NCBI GenBank assembly: GCA_963921425.1
Contig: OY992840.1
Coordinates: forward strand, 18,578,621 to 18,642,620
DNA from: Dryas octopetala
Lineage: Eukaryota > Streptophyta > Magnoliopsida > Rosales > Rosaceae
DNA: 64,000 bases
Reading direction: 5' to 3'
Both the position numbers and the translations under genes were made by a program. The notes below the pieces were generated by a model that worked only from the letters and a program-made list of their open reading frames with translations, had not been told where the DNA came from and made no database searches. This document shows, piece after piece, positions 1-10,803 of this stretch. How positions within the stretch are numbered: position 1 is the first letter of the stretch; each line of letters begins with the position of its first letter.

Positions 1-203
1 CAGTTTATTTTCTGAGAGGTTCCACCTTTCAATAATCTTCTAAATTTCAGGAGTGCAATAAACAATAAACTGAATGATAGTGACAACTACTACATAAAAA
101 ATAGTAAAAGTACATTCATAGATTGCTCTATGTGTCAAACATGTAAGTGAAGTTAAGAAGTTGGAGTCAGTTAAATATGAAAAGTTTAGTTTGGCAACTT
201 ACA

Positions 204-1986
204 GCACTGTGAGAGCAATGCATATAGCAAGATACCCCCCATTGAGTGACCAATTGCAAGGAGCTTTCCGTCCTTTGGTTTGCATTGATTTCTTACATAC
301 TCCATCTAAGATGACATAACAGAAGCTTGAGATAAACATTCAATCAAAGTATCAACAACTCTTGCCATTGCACACACAAGCACACATGCATACACACACC
401 ATCAGTGATTCGAAATGGGATTGCTATTAAGAAAATTATATTGTCCTAAATAATACACCATAAAATGTCAATTATGAAGTCAAGTATATTAAAGGAATGT
501 CACCTCACCGCAACAGGCAAATCCTCTTCCAAGTAGTGATCAAAGTCCCAATCAAGCTTTAAACTTAGGTCAAGTTGTTTCTGGAAATCTTCTAATGTAG
601 TAGAAAAACGCTCTTGGAAGTCTGCAAACCTTGTGGGAACTGCTCGTTGACCTTCCTCAATGATATTTGAAAGCTTTTGACTTAACTCCTTCATTTGGCT
701 AGCAATAGCAGACTTTTCCCCGGCTTCTAACAAACCTGCAACCGAATTCGAATTAAAGCATACAGACAGACGAAAAAAGAAAATAATTAAAGCATACAGA
801 TAATGTGCATAGACTTAGAGTTTCGTTGTTTGAACAGAAGCATCACTTCCTCAATCAACCTTCATTTACAAAGCTTGATAATCTCTCATGTAAATGCATA
901 AAAGTTCCCATTAAGTTTGTCACAAATTGTAATTCATCCGATTTAGACACCATACATGTCCTTTTCAGAGAAATTTCAGGAATTACCAAAAGCGCCACCA
1001 TTTTCTTCACGCTTAACTGAAGAATTTGTCTGCTTGGACATGGCATTAGGAGGCTGCTTCACTTCCCCTAAGTCCATTCCATGTGTGCTCAACCCAGCAC
1101 CCCTGACTTCAAGAATCCACGTATCGTATCCTTGGGCAGACATGTAGCGTGCAAACGAGGACTAAAAAACAAAACAGTCGCATGCATTATCAATAGCCTT
1201 ACATATTATATAGGAACTGAGGAATGTAAAAACACACACACAGACATATAAGGTTTGAATGAAATATATTATGACATACATGAAGTTTGTAATGTATGGC
1301 AATGCCAAAAAGGATGCTTAGATTTCCCCGTTGAAGTATTCACCATTTGGTTTTCAATTTTCAAAAAAAGTAAGTTTATAAATTAAGAAATATACATAGA
1401 TAGAGTCATAGATACATGCAATGCATATGTCTACACATTATATGTATGTATATGCATAAATGATAATGTGTTGCAGAGCAGAATAATGATAAGAATGGCT
1501 ATAAATTCACCTCAGGAGAGAGATCGTATCCAATAGCATTTGTGGCAAGGCCTGACAACAGCAACAGCGGATGATTCCTCGGCTTCACCTGCAAAATCAA
1601 TCACCATTATTATCCTAAAATTCACATACATACATACATGTAGAAAGAGAGAGAGAGAGAGAGAGAGAGAAACCACTCAAACAGACCTTCGGAGAGGGAT
1701 GGTAGCGCCAGAGAGCGAGAGTCCAATCGGAGTTGGGAACGGAGACGTAGTGAAGCTCATCGGCCGTACAAATAGACCAGCGCGGGTCCTTTTTTCTGTT
1801 TTCCAAATCCAAAGCCAAAGCCAGGCCATTCGAGGCTGAGGCTGGCGGGCTCCGACGGGCACAGCAGATCCGAGACAGTTGGGGTTTCGGGTCGGACCAT
1901 CTAATTGGGCTGAAATACCAACGGTCAGTACTAGACGCGGTCAGGGAACGAAGATGAAGATCCGAGTGCGAAATGAGAAAAGGCAT
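204..1986 (-). CDS. Alpha/beta-hydrolase family protein, plastid type, 5' part (runs off left edge)
   Basis: Five exons can be read on the minus strand: 1986-1687, 1588-1511, 1161-860, 735-509 and 305-204, all with GT-AG borders. The first exon gives a Ser/Arg-rich leader that looks like a chloroplast transit peptide, then ADELHYVSVPNSDWTLALWRYHP. Exon 2 reads NHPLLLLSGLATNAIGYDLSPE and exon 3 SSFARYMSAQGYDTWILEVRGAG, the core strands of the fold. Exon 5 carries the nucleophile elbow GHSMG. The rest of the catalytic domain lies beyond the window. I recognise the family from the Arabidopsis AT1G73750/AT1G15060 type; substrate unknown. Oddity: exon 3 starts in phase 0 and is 302 bp long, but exon 4 needs phase 1, and the conserved frame meets TGA at 978-976, so there is a frameshift between about 1040 and 950. 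The gene may be broken or the assembly wrong. Confidence 0.8.
1640..1672. repeat. (GA)n microsatellite in hydrolase intron 1
   Basis: About 13 GA units lie directly downstream of exon 1 of the alpha/beta hydrolase, inside its first intron. Confidence 0.85.
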
Positions 1987-2536
1987 TTGCTTCTTCTTTT
2001 TTTCTTTTTGAATTTCTGTTGCTTTATGGATGTGCCAGGGGATCGGATGCTTGGTATTGGGTTTAGCGGGAGAGATGTTTATATACATGTTAATAGAGGC
2101 TCCATTTTAAAAATAAATATAAATTTAACTAACTTATGATTTATGAAAAAGTTAATACTAATAAAGTTGCATAAGAAGAGCATAAAGTAATGATTTTCAC
2201 ATAATTTAGTCATATATTTATTTATTATTCTCAGTAATTTGGTTAGAAGTTAGAGCACGATAATTACTTATTAATTTTATACAAAAGAGGTCAACTAAAT
2301 TGTAATCTTGGATTATAATTTTCTAATAGCATAGCAGAGTTTAAGTGGGCAAAAATAGATAATTTTGGACCTCATTAATCAGCCCATTTTGAAGATTGGG
2401 ATGCCAGGTTGGATTCTTGGGGGGGGCTGTTGACTAGTATTGTATTGTATTGATATGGACCACCCACCAACCAATATGTCAGACCAAAAAAACACCAACC
2501 AAAGAATCAAAGATGGCTTATCAGGTAACTGCATCT
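1987..2536. other. AT-rich upstream region of the hydrolase gene
   Basis: The region upstream of the hydrolase start codon (minus strand) would hold its promoter and 5' UTR. I see no coding exon; a short G-run lies at 2421-2427. No TATA box could be assigned with confidence. Confidence 0.5.
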
Positions 2537-3178
2537 ACTATGGCATGTTTTTCAACTGCTTTGCAAAGATTCGTACAATGATAGGAGGAACTCCGACAAA
2601 ATATGGCTGCCGAAAATAGGTAATGATACATACACGCACGCACGCATGCATGCATGCATACATACATCCATACATACATACATTCTGAAACGGAGTATGT
2701 TTTTTATGAACAATACTTGGGTCACCCCTTGGGGGTACTTCAAGGTCACTCCACCCCCCTCAAATCATGATTTCGGCAATGTCGGTATATAATCGGAACC
2801 GTTCACTTTTTAGATAACATATTAAAGATCATCTCTGCAAAAAATCAAATCAATCGGAAATCATTTGATTATATAACTGTTGTCAATTAAATAGAAAAAA
2901 TAGATGGTTTTCAATTCAAAAGCGATTTTTTTACCAAATCGTTGATTTTTTCTATTTAATTGACAACAGTTATATAACCAAACGATTTCCGATTAATTTG
3001 ATTTTTTGCAAAGATGATCTTTAATATGTTATCTAAAAATTGAACGGTTCCGATTATGCGCCGACATTGCCGAAATCATAATTTGAGGAGGTGGGGTGAC
3101 CCAAGTATTGTTCGTTTTTTATTGCTGCAAAGATAGAGTATTTTCTCCTTCATGGAGATGTAGCTTCTCTATTTTGAC
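2537..3178. repeat. Direct repeat copy 1, split by a fold-back element
   Basis: The stretch 2537-2707 plus 3123-3178 is similar to 12070-12262 in the same orientation. Shared landmarks are GCTTTGCAAAGATTCGTACA, GGAGGAACTC, the ATGCATGC/ATACATAC run, GGAGTATGTTT and TTCATGGAGA-GTAGCTTCTCTA. Copy 1 is interrupted by the fold-back element at 2708-3113; copy 2 is not. Confidence 0.75.
2708..3113. mobile_element. MULE-like fold-back element (406 bp) with 9-bp target duplication
   Basis: The ends are inverted copies: it begins GAACAATACTTGGGTCACCC and finishes with the reverse complement. The arms, about 200 bp each, pair almost along their whole length apart from about 25 extra bases near the left end and a short loop near 2910-2930. 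The perfect 9-bp direct repeat GTTTTTTAT flanks it at 2699-2707 and 3114-3122. Nine-base duplications are the mark of Mutator-like elements. It has no coding capacity, so it is non-autonomous. The paralogous stretch at about 12212 lacks it, which gives an empty-site comparison. Confidence 0.85.
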
Positions 3179-3432
3179 ATATGAATAATGCTTGTTATTG
3201 GAGTTGAGAAGTTTTATTTTCTTTGGCATACGTTCCAGATACCCGATCAAATAAAAAAGTCAATTCTCAAGTCTGCCTCAAATTTGCGAGAATTTGGAGA
3301 AAGCAGGCATAAGATCCTAACATGTCAAGTATCTACCTCCAAATTGAAAAAATAACTACACAAATAATGCCTCAAGACATACAGAATACACAAACTCAAA
3401 TATGAAAAAGCCTCCAATTATTATGTCTTGTT

Positions 3433-5992
3433 CTAGTCAGCTGGTCCATATGCTTTAACATGCCATCCATAGTTTGTTCCTGTAATGATTACAGTTGGTC
3501 TCATGTCTAAGCTTGGCCTTGGGGGTGAGGATTGGATAGAATGGGGTGGGCTGCTACTTCGAAATTCTTCTCTTTCGCGTTGTCTTCTGTATTGTTTTTT
3601 GTGTTTGGCACACAGGTGCCTGTTACAATTGATTACACCACAATTAGATAGTTGAAAACATTTTGACCAAAAAAAAAAAGATAGTTGAAAACATGATATA
3701 TTTTGTCCTTATAATTAAAGCACCCAAAAAACATACCAAGAAGCCCAAACATCCTCCACCGCATTAGGCTTTGATAGAACATTTCTATACCAATCAGTCC
3801 ACTCACTATTTTCCTGTCAAAAGAATTAGAACTACAAAAATGACTGAACAGTGTAAACAATAGGCTCTAAACCCTTTTCCTATAAAAGAAAATTCCATAC
3901 AACGGGTGTATACAACTTATGTGGGCATCTTCTCATTACGTGCTAGCACCATGTTTGTACTCTTCAGTTAGATAATCTCATTTAGTTGGTAGTAACTGTA
4001 TAAATCCATACAAAAGCAACAACAAAGGATGGGGAATGATAAATTTATAAAGCCTAATGAAAAAATTTAAGGTCTATGATTTTTCAACTTCAACAACAGT
4101 GTCAAAGCACCAATAAAATTTCAAAAAACATTATACTTTTTTTAATAACGTTTAAGTAAAATTAATAGAAAGAAGAGTCTAGGGGATGCAAAAAATGAAC
4201 ACCAGAAGACGAAGTGGAAAGAGTCTTCTAACCACTCAACCAACCATCTAAAAGACTGGGCTTCAATCCATAAAAGAATACTGCAATTCACTTGTAAATA
4301 TCTATTCACAAATACTAAACTTAAAACACAAAAAAAACATAAATATGTAGAAATAGATATAAAAACCTGCAGATACGCCTGAATCTCGCTATTGTTATTT
4401 CCGAGTTGAATGATTTTGTTGGATATGCGTGTTAAATGTCCAATATTCCTTATCCTGGGTGGGGATCTACCCTCAGCAAGAACTGATGGCTTGTTTGAAT
4501 GAGCTGCCAATGTGAAATTCTTTTCTGCTTGAAGTATTTTTCCAACTAGATCACACTCGCAGAGAAGATGCAGTACAAGAGGACCATTCTTGCTTTCTAA
4601 ACATGATACAATTATGTTCTCTATGTGGTGATACACAAGGTTGTTAAATGGATACCTGGAATACACAGAATGAAATTGGGGAATATTTCTTATGTGCTTA
4701 ATTGTATCAATTAACTTTTTATAAAATAAGAAATTGAAACTCTCAACTTACTTAAAAACAAGTCTAAAATTCTTTGTAGTGCTCCAAGACAAATCAGTTC
4801 CTTCTCAGCAGCTTCATAACCAAACGTCAGTAATACTGAAATGAACTCTAATATCTTTAAACGATGTTTCCCAAGAGGTGGCTGTAACTTGCCATATGTA
4901 GTTGACAACACATTGTCCTCCGAAGAAACATCCAAAAGCTTCAGCAAATCACCTGCAGGATAAAAGCTTGTCATTATAGCATGCAGTATGATATTACTTG
5001 GAAGCTCAATTGTGCTGTGCATAATCAACAAACTTCCAACGACTGAAATTACGCAACCAGATTTTGTTAAATCTAGACATCCAGATGTCAGAAGCAGTGT
5101 TTAAAAAGGCAACCTAGGCTCTCCAGCATGGCCACAACAGTCTCGGGATTAGCAGTAACTCTAGATCCACAAGGAATTTGATGTCCATTAATATGTTTGT
5201 ATGTTCCACATGTTATCCTCCTTGGGTCTAACAAAGAGATGCATACCGACAATGAGTTAACCAGAACAGATTTTGGTCGTGAGGAGTCCTCCAAAGCATG
5301 CCGAAATAATCTTCGTACGAAACTGAAAAAAAAACACGTACATTCGAAACTCAACACAGAAACTAGAGCAGAAATATGCGTGTATAAGAAAGAATTTCTA
5401 GTATATGTACGAAGAAAACAAATGCACGTACCTTGGCCTGGAGATTTTAGTATAAAGTTCAGGTGGAGCAAACCTTGTTATAGCACAAAGTGTCTCTGAT
5501 GCATCACCATGCACTTTAGGAGAATCCTAAAGAAATCAAGCTCATTAATTAACAGCAAATAAATCATCCTTCTATTGAGACTAGTAATATATAGAAAAAC
5601 ATATAGCAGAAAGGAACTATATATGCAATGCAATGCAATTTTCCTAGAGGCAAACCAAAATTGCACAGCCTTCTTTTAGCAAGCAATAGATCGCAGCTAG
5701 CACCATCTTCCATTAACAAGGCATTAGCAAGATCATGGATCTAACTCATAATTTTCTCCAAAAAAATTACACAAACTATCAGTTTGAATTCGTAGGGGGC
5801 AGAAAAACCCAAGAAGCCCATTGGGCATTGCATGAATATAGCTTATACGTTAAATTAGTCACTTACTGAAGAGCTGAACTTGTCTGCAATCATCTCTAGC
5901 ACATCTGTATCTTGTATCCGGTGCAGTGCTTCCATAAAACTTGTACAAATGTGAGCACGACAAATAATTTGGGTTTTCATGAACCGCACTGC
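3433..5992 (-). pseudogene. SAPS-type PP6 regulatory-subunit (SIT4-associated) gene, truncated and broken
   Basis: Exons on the minus strand: 5992-5867, 5526-5432, 5322-5114, 4952-4752, 4655-4367, 3813-3737, 3619-3433. Family signatures are ALHRIQDTDVLEMIADKFSSS, ALEDS..VNSLSVCISLLDPRR, YGKLQPPLGKHRLKILEFI, YPFNNLVYHHIENIIVSCLE, AEGRSPPRIRNIGHLTRISNK and ENSEWTDW. Intact members bind PP6/SIT4-class phosphatase catalytic subunits through this helical-repeat region. The N-terminal third (the conserved start through the first repeats) is not found upstream, and the C-terminus after ENSEW is short and unlike the family. The junction 4752/4655 is out of phase by one base: exon 4 ends A|GTAAGT where AG|GTAAGT would be needed to keep YPFNN in frame. 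I therefore call it a pseudogene; a shortened expressed gene with other splicing is possible. Confidence 0.7.
3647..3694 (+). mobile_element. Ultra-short LINE tail insertion with 15-bp target duplication
   Basis: GATAGTTGAAAACAT occurs at 3647-3661 and again at 3680-3694. Between the copies lie only 18 bases, TTTGACC followed by an A-run. This looks like the last few bases and poly(A) tail of a non-LTR retrotransposon left by a severely 5'-truncated insertion. Confidence 0.7.
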
Positions 5993-6501
5993 CTAATTGA
6001 GCACAACCAATAAAAAGCTAAGCATGCACATATTTAATAGCCCACAAAGTTCTCTCTTACAGTAAGAGTCAATAATCAAATGCTCAAGATGCAAATTACA
6101 GTTGTATAAGAAAAACACGATTCAGATCAAATTATGCACATATTTTATGACTTATCTTTTTATTCTTAATTTTCAAATTTTTCTTTTAGTTGAAGGATCA
6201 GAAAAACACGATTCAGATCAAATTATGCACCTTTAGTTAGGGGATTGGGGCGTTCTGGGGGCCTCTTTGGCGGTTCAGCTGTTGAAAAAATTCATCCTGC
6301 AGACAAAAGTAGAGATTAGAACAAGCTAAACAGTGAACTTTTGCAATCTCCGGCATTACAAAGAAGCATTTCATGGAGTAGGTAGTAGGGCAACCAAAGG
6401 CTTATGTGATTATATCCTCATATTATCCTCACTTTCATCATTCACTAAACCCTAATCAACTCTAAATTCTAAACCTTTCTAAGGTCAAACAAGAGCTCTA
6501 A
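5993..6501. other. AT-rich region between SAPS remnant and PIF element
   Basis: Continues upstream of the first recognisable SAPS exon. A minus-strand stretch at 6300-6240 after a good acceptor (CTGCAG) reads DEFFQQLNRQRGPQNAPIP then a stop; no frame stays open to a donor, so it cannot be an internal coding exon. A 22-base segment near 6120 is repeated near 6205. No other gene is seen. Confidence 0.5.
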
Positions 6502-7216
6502 GGCCTTCCACTATGCACCGGATTTTGTGACCCAAAAACCCATTTTGGGCCACAAATGGGTCACAACTCCTCACTACGGGCCGGAATGTGTGACCCAAAA
6601 TGGGGTGTAACCCAAAGTGTAACTCAGAAGTGAGTTTCATGTGTGACCCAAATTGTGTTGTGACCCAAATCCAAAAAGCAGCCCACGTGAAGAGAGAGAG
6701 AGAGCTGCTGAGCTGAACAGGAGGTGGGGCCCGCGCCTGTTGCTGCTGACGGAAGCTGCAGTTGCTGACGCGCCTGTCGGATGACGTCACGTGCTGGCTC
6801 GGTTGCAGCGCTGGGGAATTGGAAGCTTGACGCGTGGCTGGCTTCCTTCTCACCAACGGTCCAGATCGGCCGACCGTTGGTGATCAACGGCTGCTGCGTT
6901 TTGGGCTTTTTTTTTTTTTTTTTTTAGATGGGCCGGGGATGGATCTAACGGCTGGGATTAATGGACCGTTGATAATCAACGGTCCAGATCGGCCTTTTCT
7001 TTTTTTTTTTAAACAAATATTTAATAAATCTTTTAAAATATATATAATATCCGAAAAATTGCCAAAAAATTTCGAAAAAATTTTAAAAAATTCCCCAAAC
7101 CCTCCAACAGCTATATTTTCAAGGATGTCTATATATATCACACAACACTCATATGGTTTCATCACAATTTACAACCTTTGTTTACCAAATTGATTGGAAA
7201 TTTTTTTTTCTTTGTC

Positions 7217-8552
7217 ATGGCTCCAAGAGGAAGTGCTTGGGTGGTAGCTGAAGATGAAGCCCTAGTGATGGCATACCTAGAGAGGTCTCCCGACGGTTGT
7301 CTTGGTGCCCAAATTAGAGCCGCCATGCTTTGGGAACAAATTTATGAAATTTTCAAGCGTAACATGGGGGGTGAAACAATTCGTAAGGTTGGCGGTGTTA
7401 AAGCACGATTCAAAGATATTGCGCGTGATTGCAACAAATTTTATGCTTGCTTATTGGAGGCCGAGCGAATGCGTGCAAGCGGTGCAAATGATGCCAATGT
7501 GGTAAGTTTTTATGCATTTATATATTTGCATGATTATTTTTTGTATCCTCCAATTATCTAGCATATTTATATATTTGTATAATTATTATATGTTTTGTTT
7601 ATAAATGAAGCATATTTATATAATGGTATTACTATTTTATTGTTTTGTATATGTATCAAACATATTTATATATTTGTATGATTATTTTTGGTTGTGTTTA
7701 TAAATGTAGCATATTTGTATAATGATATTATTATATTGTATTTCCACTATTTTGTTTATCTATCAAGCATATTTATATATTTGTATGATGTTGGTTTTTG
7801 TTTTGTTTATAAATGTATCAAATTTACTATTTATGTAAGTTATGTTTGCATTTCCACAAGAAAATTTATATATTTTAATTTTTATTTTATTATTGTAGTT
7901 TACGCAAGCACTTGAAGGCTTTCGAAACAAGACTGGATTCAAGTTTCCATGGGTGCACATTTGGGAAAAAATAAAGGAAAGTGCAAAGTATGCTGCCGTT
8001 CATGCTCCTGTTCGGGTTAGTGATTCAGAGACCCCCGCCACCGACGATGCCGACACTCCCGCCGATGATGATCCCGAGGAGACCGATCCAGTCATACCAC
8101 TTGGCGAGGACGAAAACCCACCACCATTCCAACCATGCGGTTCCTCGCGGCCAAGGCCACCAGGGAGAAACCATGCAAAACGGGCCAAGGCAGCCGAGCC
8201 CGTCCAAACTCATATGGTTGAGGCAGTAGATCATTATAATGAAAATTCAAGGATTTTCATACAAACGAGAGTTGACAGAGAGCGTGCAAGGAGTGAAAGA
8301 GACGCCGCAAAGGACGCAAGAGAAAGGATGAGGATCGAGAGGCAGCTAGAATGGGAAGAACAAAATATTATGGGCCAAGACCTCTCCAAAATGAATGATG
8401 GGCAACGGATGTATTGGGAGCAAAAGATGGCTGAAGTCATTGCAAGGAGGCAAATGCGTGCTAACCACCATTCGGAGTCCACTCCATCTGGATACTACCC
8501 GGATCTTTCCAACCTCACTCACTCAAACCAGGGGTACCCGCCTAATAATTAG
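7217..8552 (+). CDS. PIF/Harbinger ORF1: SANT/Myb-like DNA-binding protein
   Basis: Two exons, 7217-7501 and 7899-8552, joined in phase 0 across a GTAAGT...TTGTAG intron, give 312 residues. The N-terminal part (WVVAEDEALVMAYL ... ALEGFRNKTGFKFPWVHIWEKI) is the no-apical-meristem/Myb-SANT-like fold usually seen in ORF1 of these transposons; host genomes often mislabel it as glutathione S-transferase T3-like. The middle is acidic and proline-rich; a K/R cluster (GRNHAKRAK) could be a nuclear signal. The C-terminal part is a charged helix rich in RERMRIERQLEWEEQ. In the family this protein helps the transposase recognise element ends and enter the nucleus. A more upstream ATG at 7178 exists, but MAPRGS at 7217 fits the family start better. 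Confidence 0.88.
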
Positions 8553-8734
8553 AATTAGACCTTGCTCTTCAATTGTGTTTTTTAGTTTGAATGTTAATCT
8601 TGTTTTAAATTATGTTTGCTCTTTAATTGTATCCTTTAATTTGAACGTCAATCTTGTTTTAAGTCATGGTTTGCTATTTATTCAATTAATGTTTACATTT
8701 CCACCCAACATTGGATTCTCCCTTATTAACCACA

Positions 8735-8826
8735 GACTGATGCATGCTTTACAGTAGATAAGACTGATGCATGCTTTACAGTAGATAAGACTGATGCATG
8801 CTTTACAGTAGATAAGACTGATGCAT
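8735..8826. repeat. 27-bp tandem repeat (3.4 copies) inside the PIF element
   Basis: Three identical units at 8735-8761, 8762-8788 and 8789-8815 start GACTGATGCATGCTTTACAG, with a fourth partial unit to 8826. They lie between ORF1 and the transposase gene and contain the palindrome TGCATGCA-like core. Confidence 0.9.
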
Positions 8827-8896
8827 GAAATGACTACACCATCATAAAGCAAATGAATGTGGACCATTCATTCCTTATCTCAAATGCAAGTGGTTT

Positions 8897-8907
8897 CAGT
8901 ATAAATA
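8897..8907 (+). promoter_or_regulatory. Likely TATA box of the transposase gene
   Basis: The sequence AGTATAAATACC lies about 75 bases upstream of the transposase ATG in the AT-rich spacer, a suitable distance for a core promoter. Confidence 0.45.
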
Positions 8908-8973
8908 CCACTATATTTACCATGTTACACTCAATCTTATTTCAGGATCATTTCTCATTCCATAAACACCCAA

Positions 8974-10326
8974 ATGAATACTTTGTATGTGTATTCATCC
9001 TTCTCCTCGTCTTCGGACTCTGATGCTGAATGGGATAGGGAAGAGGAGGGAAGGGAGATGGTGGGTAAGTTGATTGTGTCAATGGGTCATACCGTCGTCG
9101 CCGGTACACCAAGGCATGGCGGTACTTCTTCAAATCGCCGGTACACACACCGGAATCGAGAAGCCGCCCACGAACGTCTCATGGACAACTACTTCATCCC
9201 CTCGCCAATCGAGGACACCGTGACTTTCCGCAGGCGATACCGCATGCACCAACCGCTATTCAATAGAATTCTCGAAGCGGTCTGCCTCCAGGATGAGTAT
9301 TTCCGGCCAACAGTTGATGCCGTCGGTAGAGTGGGTTGCACACCTCACCAAAAGGTGACTGCAGCACTGCGGGTGATGGCATATGGCATTCCATATGATT
9401 TGGTCTCAGAGTCAATGACCATTAGCCAAACCACCATACGACAATCATTCTTGAAGTTCGTGAGAGCCATCACTGACGTCTTCGGACCAGAGTATCTCCG
9501 GAGGCCTACTCCGGCCGATTTGAGGAAACTTTTGCGAAAGGGGAGCCGTAGAGGATTTCCAGGTATGATTGGTAGCTTGGATTGCATGCATTGGGTATGG
9601 CAAAATTGCCCAATGGCCGAGCAAGCTGTGTACCGTGGGCATTATCGTGTCCCAACAGTTATCCTTGAAGCCGTTGCTGGGTACGACACGTGGATATGGC
9701 ATGCAAATTTTGGTATACCTGGGTCGAATAATGATATCAATGTGCTGGACTGTTCTCATCTCTTTGATGATATGATTTCCGGCCGAAACCACAGGGTGAA
9801 ATTCACTGTGAATGGGATAGACTACACCATTCCATACTTTCTTGCAGATGGGATCTACCCTCAATGGTCAACTCTTATCACTACATTGCACAGTCCCGTT
9901 CTTCCCCACCATAAGTTGTTTGCCGCTAGACAGGAGGGATACAGGAAGGATGTGGAGAGGGCGTTCGGAATTTTAAAAGCCCGGTGGCAGATTATAAAAC
10001 GACCTGCTCGTTATTGGCGTCCGATTGAGCTTGGGTATATCATGAAGGCGTGCATAATATTGCACAATATGATCGTGGAGGATGAGCGCCCTGAGGATGA
10101 CGGTAGGGATGACCCAATAGACCCAGAAGCGAGCACTAGAAGGGCAGAAGCTGAATACGAAGGTGTAGAACCATGTCCGACCGGTGCCGCTCCATCATCA
10201 TTACCTGAGATGAATGTTCGTCGGAATTTGCTTAGGGACCGAAATGTCAACGAATCCCTAAAAACTAATTTGATTGAGCACATCTGGATCCGAGAGGGGA
10301 ACCCACCACTTGCCCCAACATATTGA
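8974..10326 (+). CDS. PIF/Harbinger DDE transposase (HARBI1-like nuclease)
   Basis: One open exon of 450 residues, the usual length for plant PIF transposases. Residues about 85-165 form the helix-rich DNA-binding part (RRRYRMHQPLFNRI ... TTIRQSFLKF). The catalytic triad is complete: D203 in GSLDCMHW, D254 in GSNNDINVLD and E328 in KDVERAFGILKARW, with the conserved ADGIYP at 291-296 and the ending LHNMIVEDE. The enzyme cuts at the terminal repeats and inserts at TWA targets. It follows ORF1 in the same orientation and has its own TATA-like element. No stop, frameshift or lost catalytic residue is seen, so it may be active. Confidence 0.95.
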   Translation: MNTLYVYSSFSSSSDSDAEWDREEEGREMVGKLIVSMGHTVVAGTPRHGGTSSNRRYTHRNREAAHERLMDNYFIPSPIEDTVTFRRRYRMHQPLFNRILEAVCLQDEYFRPTVDAVGRVGCTPHQKVTAALRVMAYGIPYDLVSESMTISQTTIRQSFLKFVRAITDVFGPEYLRRPTPADLRKLLRKGSRRGFPGMIGSLDCMHWVWQNCPMAEQAVYRGHYRVPTVILEAVAGYDTWIWHANFGIPGSNNDINVLDCSHLFDDMISGRNHRVKFTVNGIDYTIPYFLADGIYPQWSTLITTLHSPVLPHHKLFAARQEGYRKDVERAFGILKARWQIIKRPARYWRPIELGYIMKACIILHNMIVEDERPEDDGRDDPIDPEASTRRAEAEYEGVEPCPTGAAPSSLPEMNVRRNLLRDRNVNESLKTNLIEHIWIREGNPPLAPTY

Positions 10327-10803
10327 CGACCTGGATCATGGTTCGTCAATATTGTTCTCATTATGATTGTTGTTGTTGTTTTTTCTTTAAATCATCGTAT
10401 TGTTCTTGTTTTTTTTTTCCTTTTTAGTGATCATGTTGTACTTGTTTTTCCTTTAAATCATCGTGTTGTTTTTCTTGTTTGTGGTTGTTGAAGTCCCGAT
10501 GTTGTAAGGCTTATGTTGTCTAATTTATGAAATTTTCTTATTTTAAATATATTCAATATTGACCTTATTTTAAAGATCTCATTAAAATAAGATCACTAGA
10601 ATCATTTTTATTATACTTTAAATTTAAAATTATCAATTAAATATCACTTAATCAATATTAGGCATATTTTAAATATGTATAAAACACTGTGACCCAAAAT
10701 GGGTCACAGCACCATAAATGGGAGAATTGGGTCACAGCACTATTTGTGACCCAAAATGGGTTTTGGGTCACAAAAAATGGCTTTACCATAGTGGAAGGCC
10801 TAA

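Larger units (their letters stand above)
6502..10800 (+). mobile_element. Complete PIF/Harbinger DNA transposon (4,299 bp)
   Basis: Terminal inverted repeats begin GGCCTTCCACTATG at 6502 and end with the reverse complement at 10800. The 3-bp target duplication TAA is present at 6499-6501 and 10801-10803, as expected for this superfamily (TWA target). Subterminal TGTGACCCAAAA-type motifs recur in both orientations at both ends and may be transposase binding sites. Both expected proteins are open: a SANT/Myb-like DNA-binding protein (7217-8552, one intron) and a DDE transposase (8974-10326). No stop or frameshift is seen in either, so the copy may be autonomous and recent. It lies upstream of the SAPS remnant. 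Confidence 0.93.

Noticed and set aside
6234..6300. Additional SAPS exon reading DEFFQQLNRQRGPQNAPIP
   Set aside because: Every frame meets a stop before any donor, so it cannot be an internal coding exon.
9445..9864. Minus-strand ORF inside the transposase gene
   Set aside because: It is a shadow of the DDE transposase coding strand.
6502..10800. Naming ORF1 of the transposon a glutathione S-transferase
   Set aside because: That label is a common database error for the SANT/Myb-like ORF1 protein; no GST fold motif is present.
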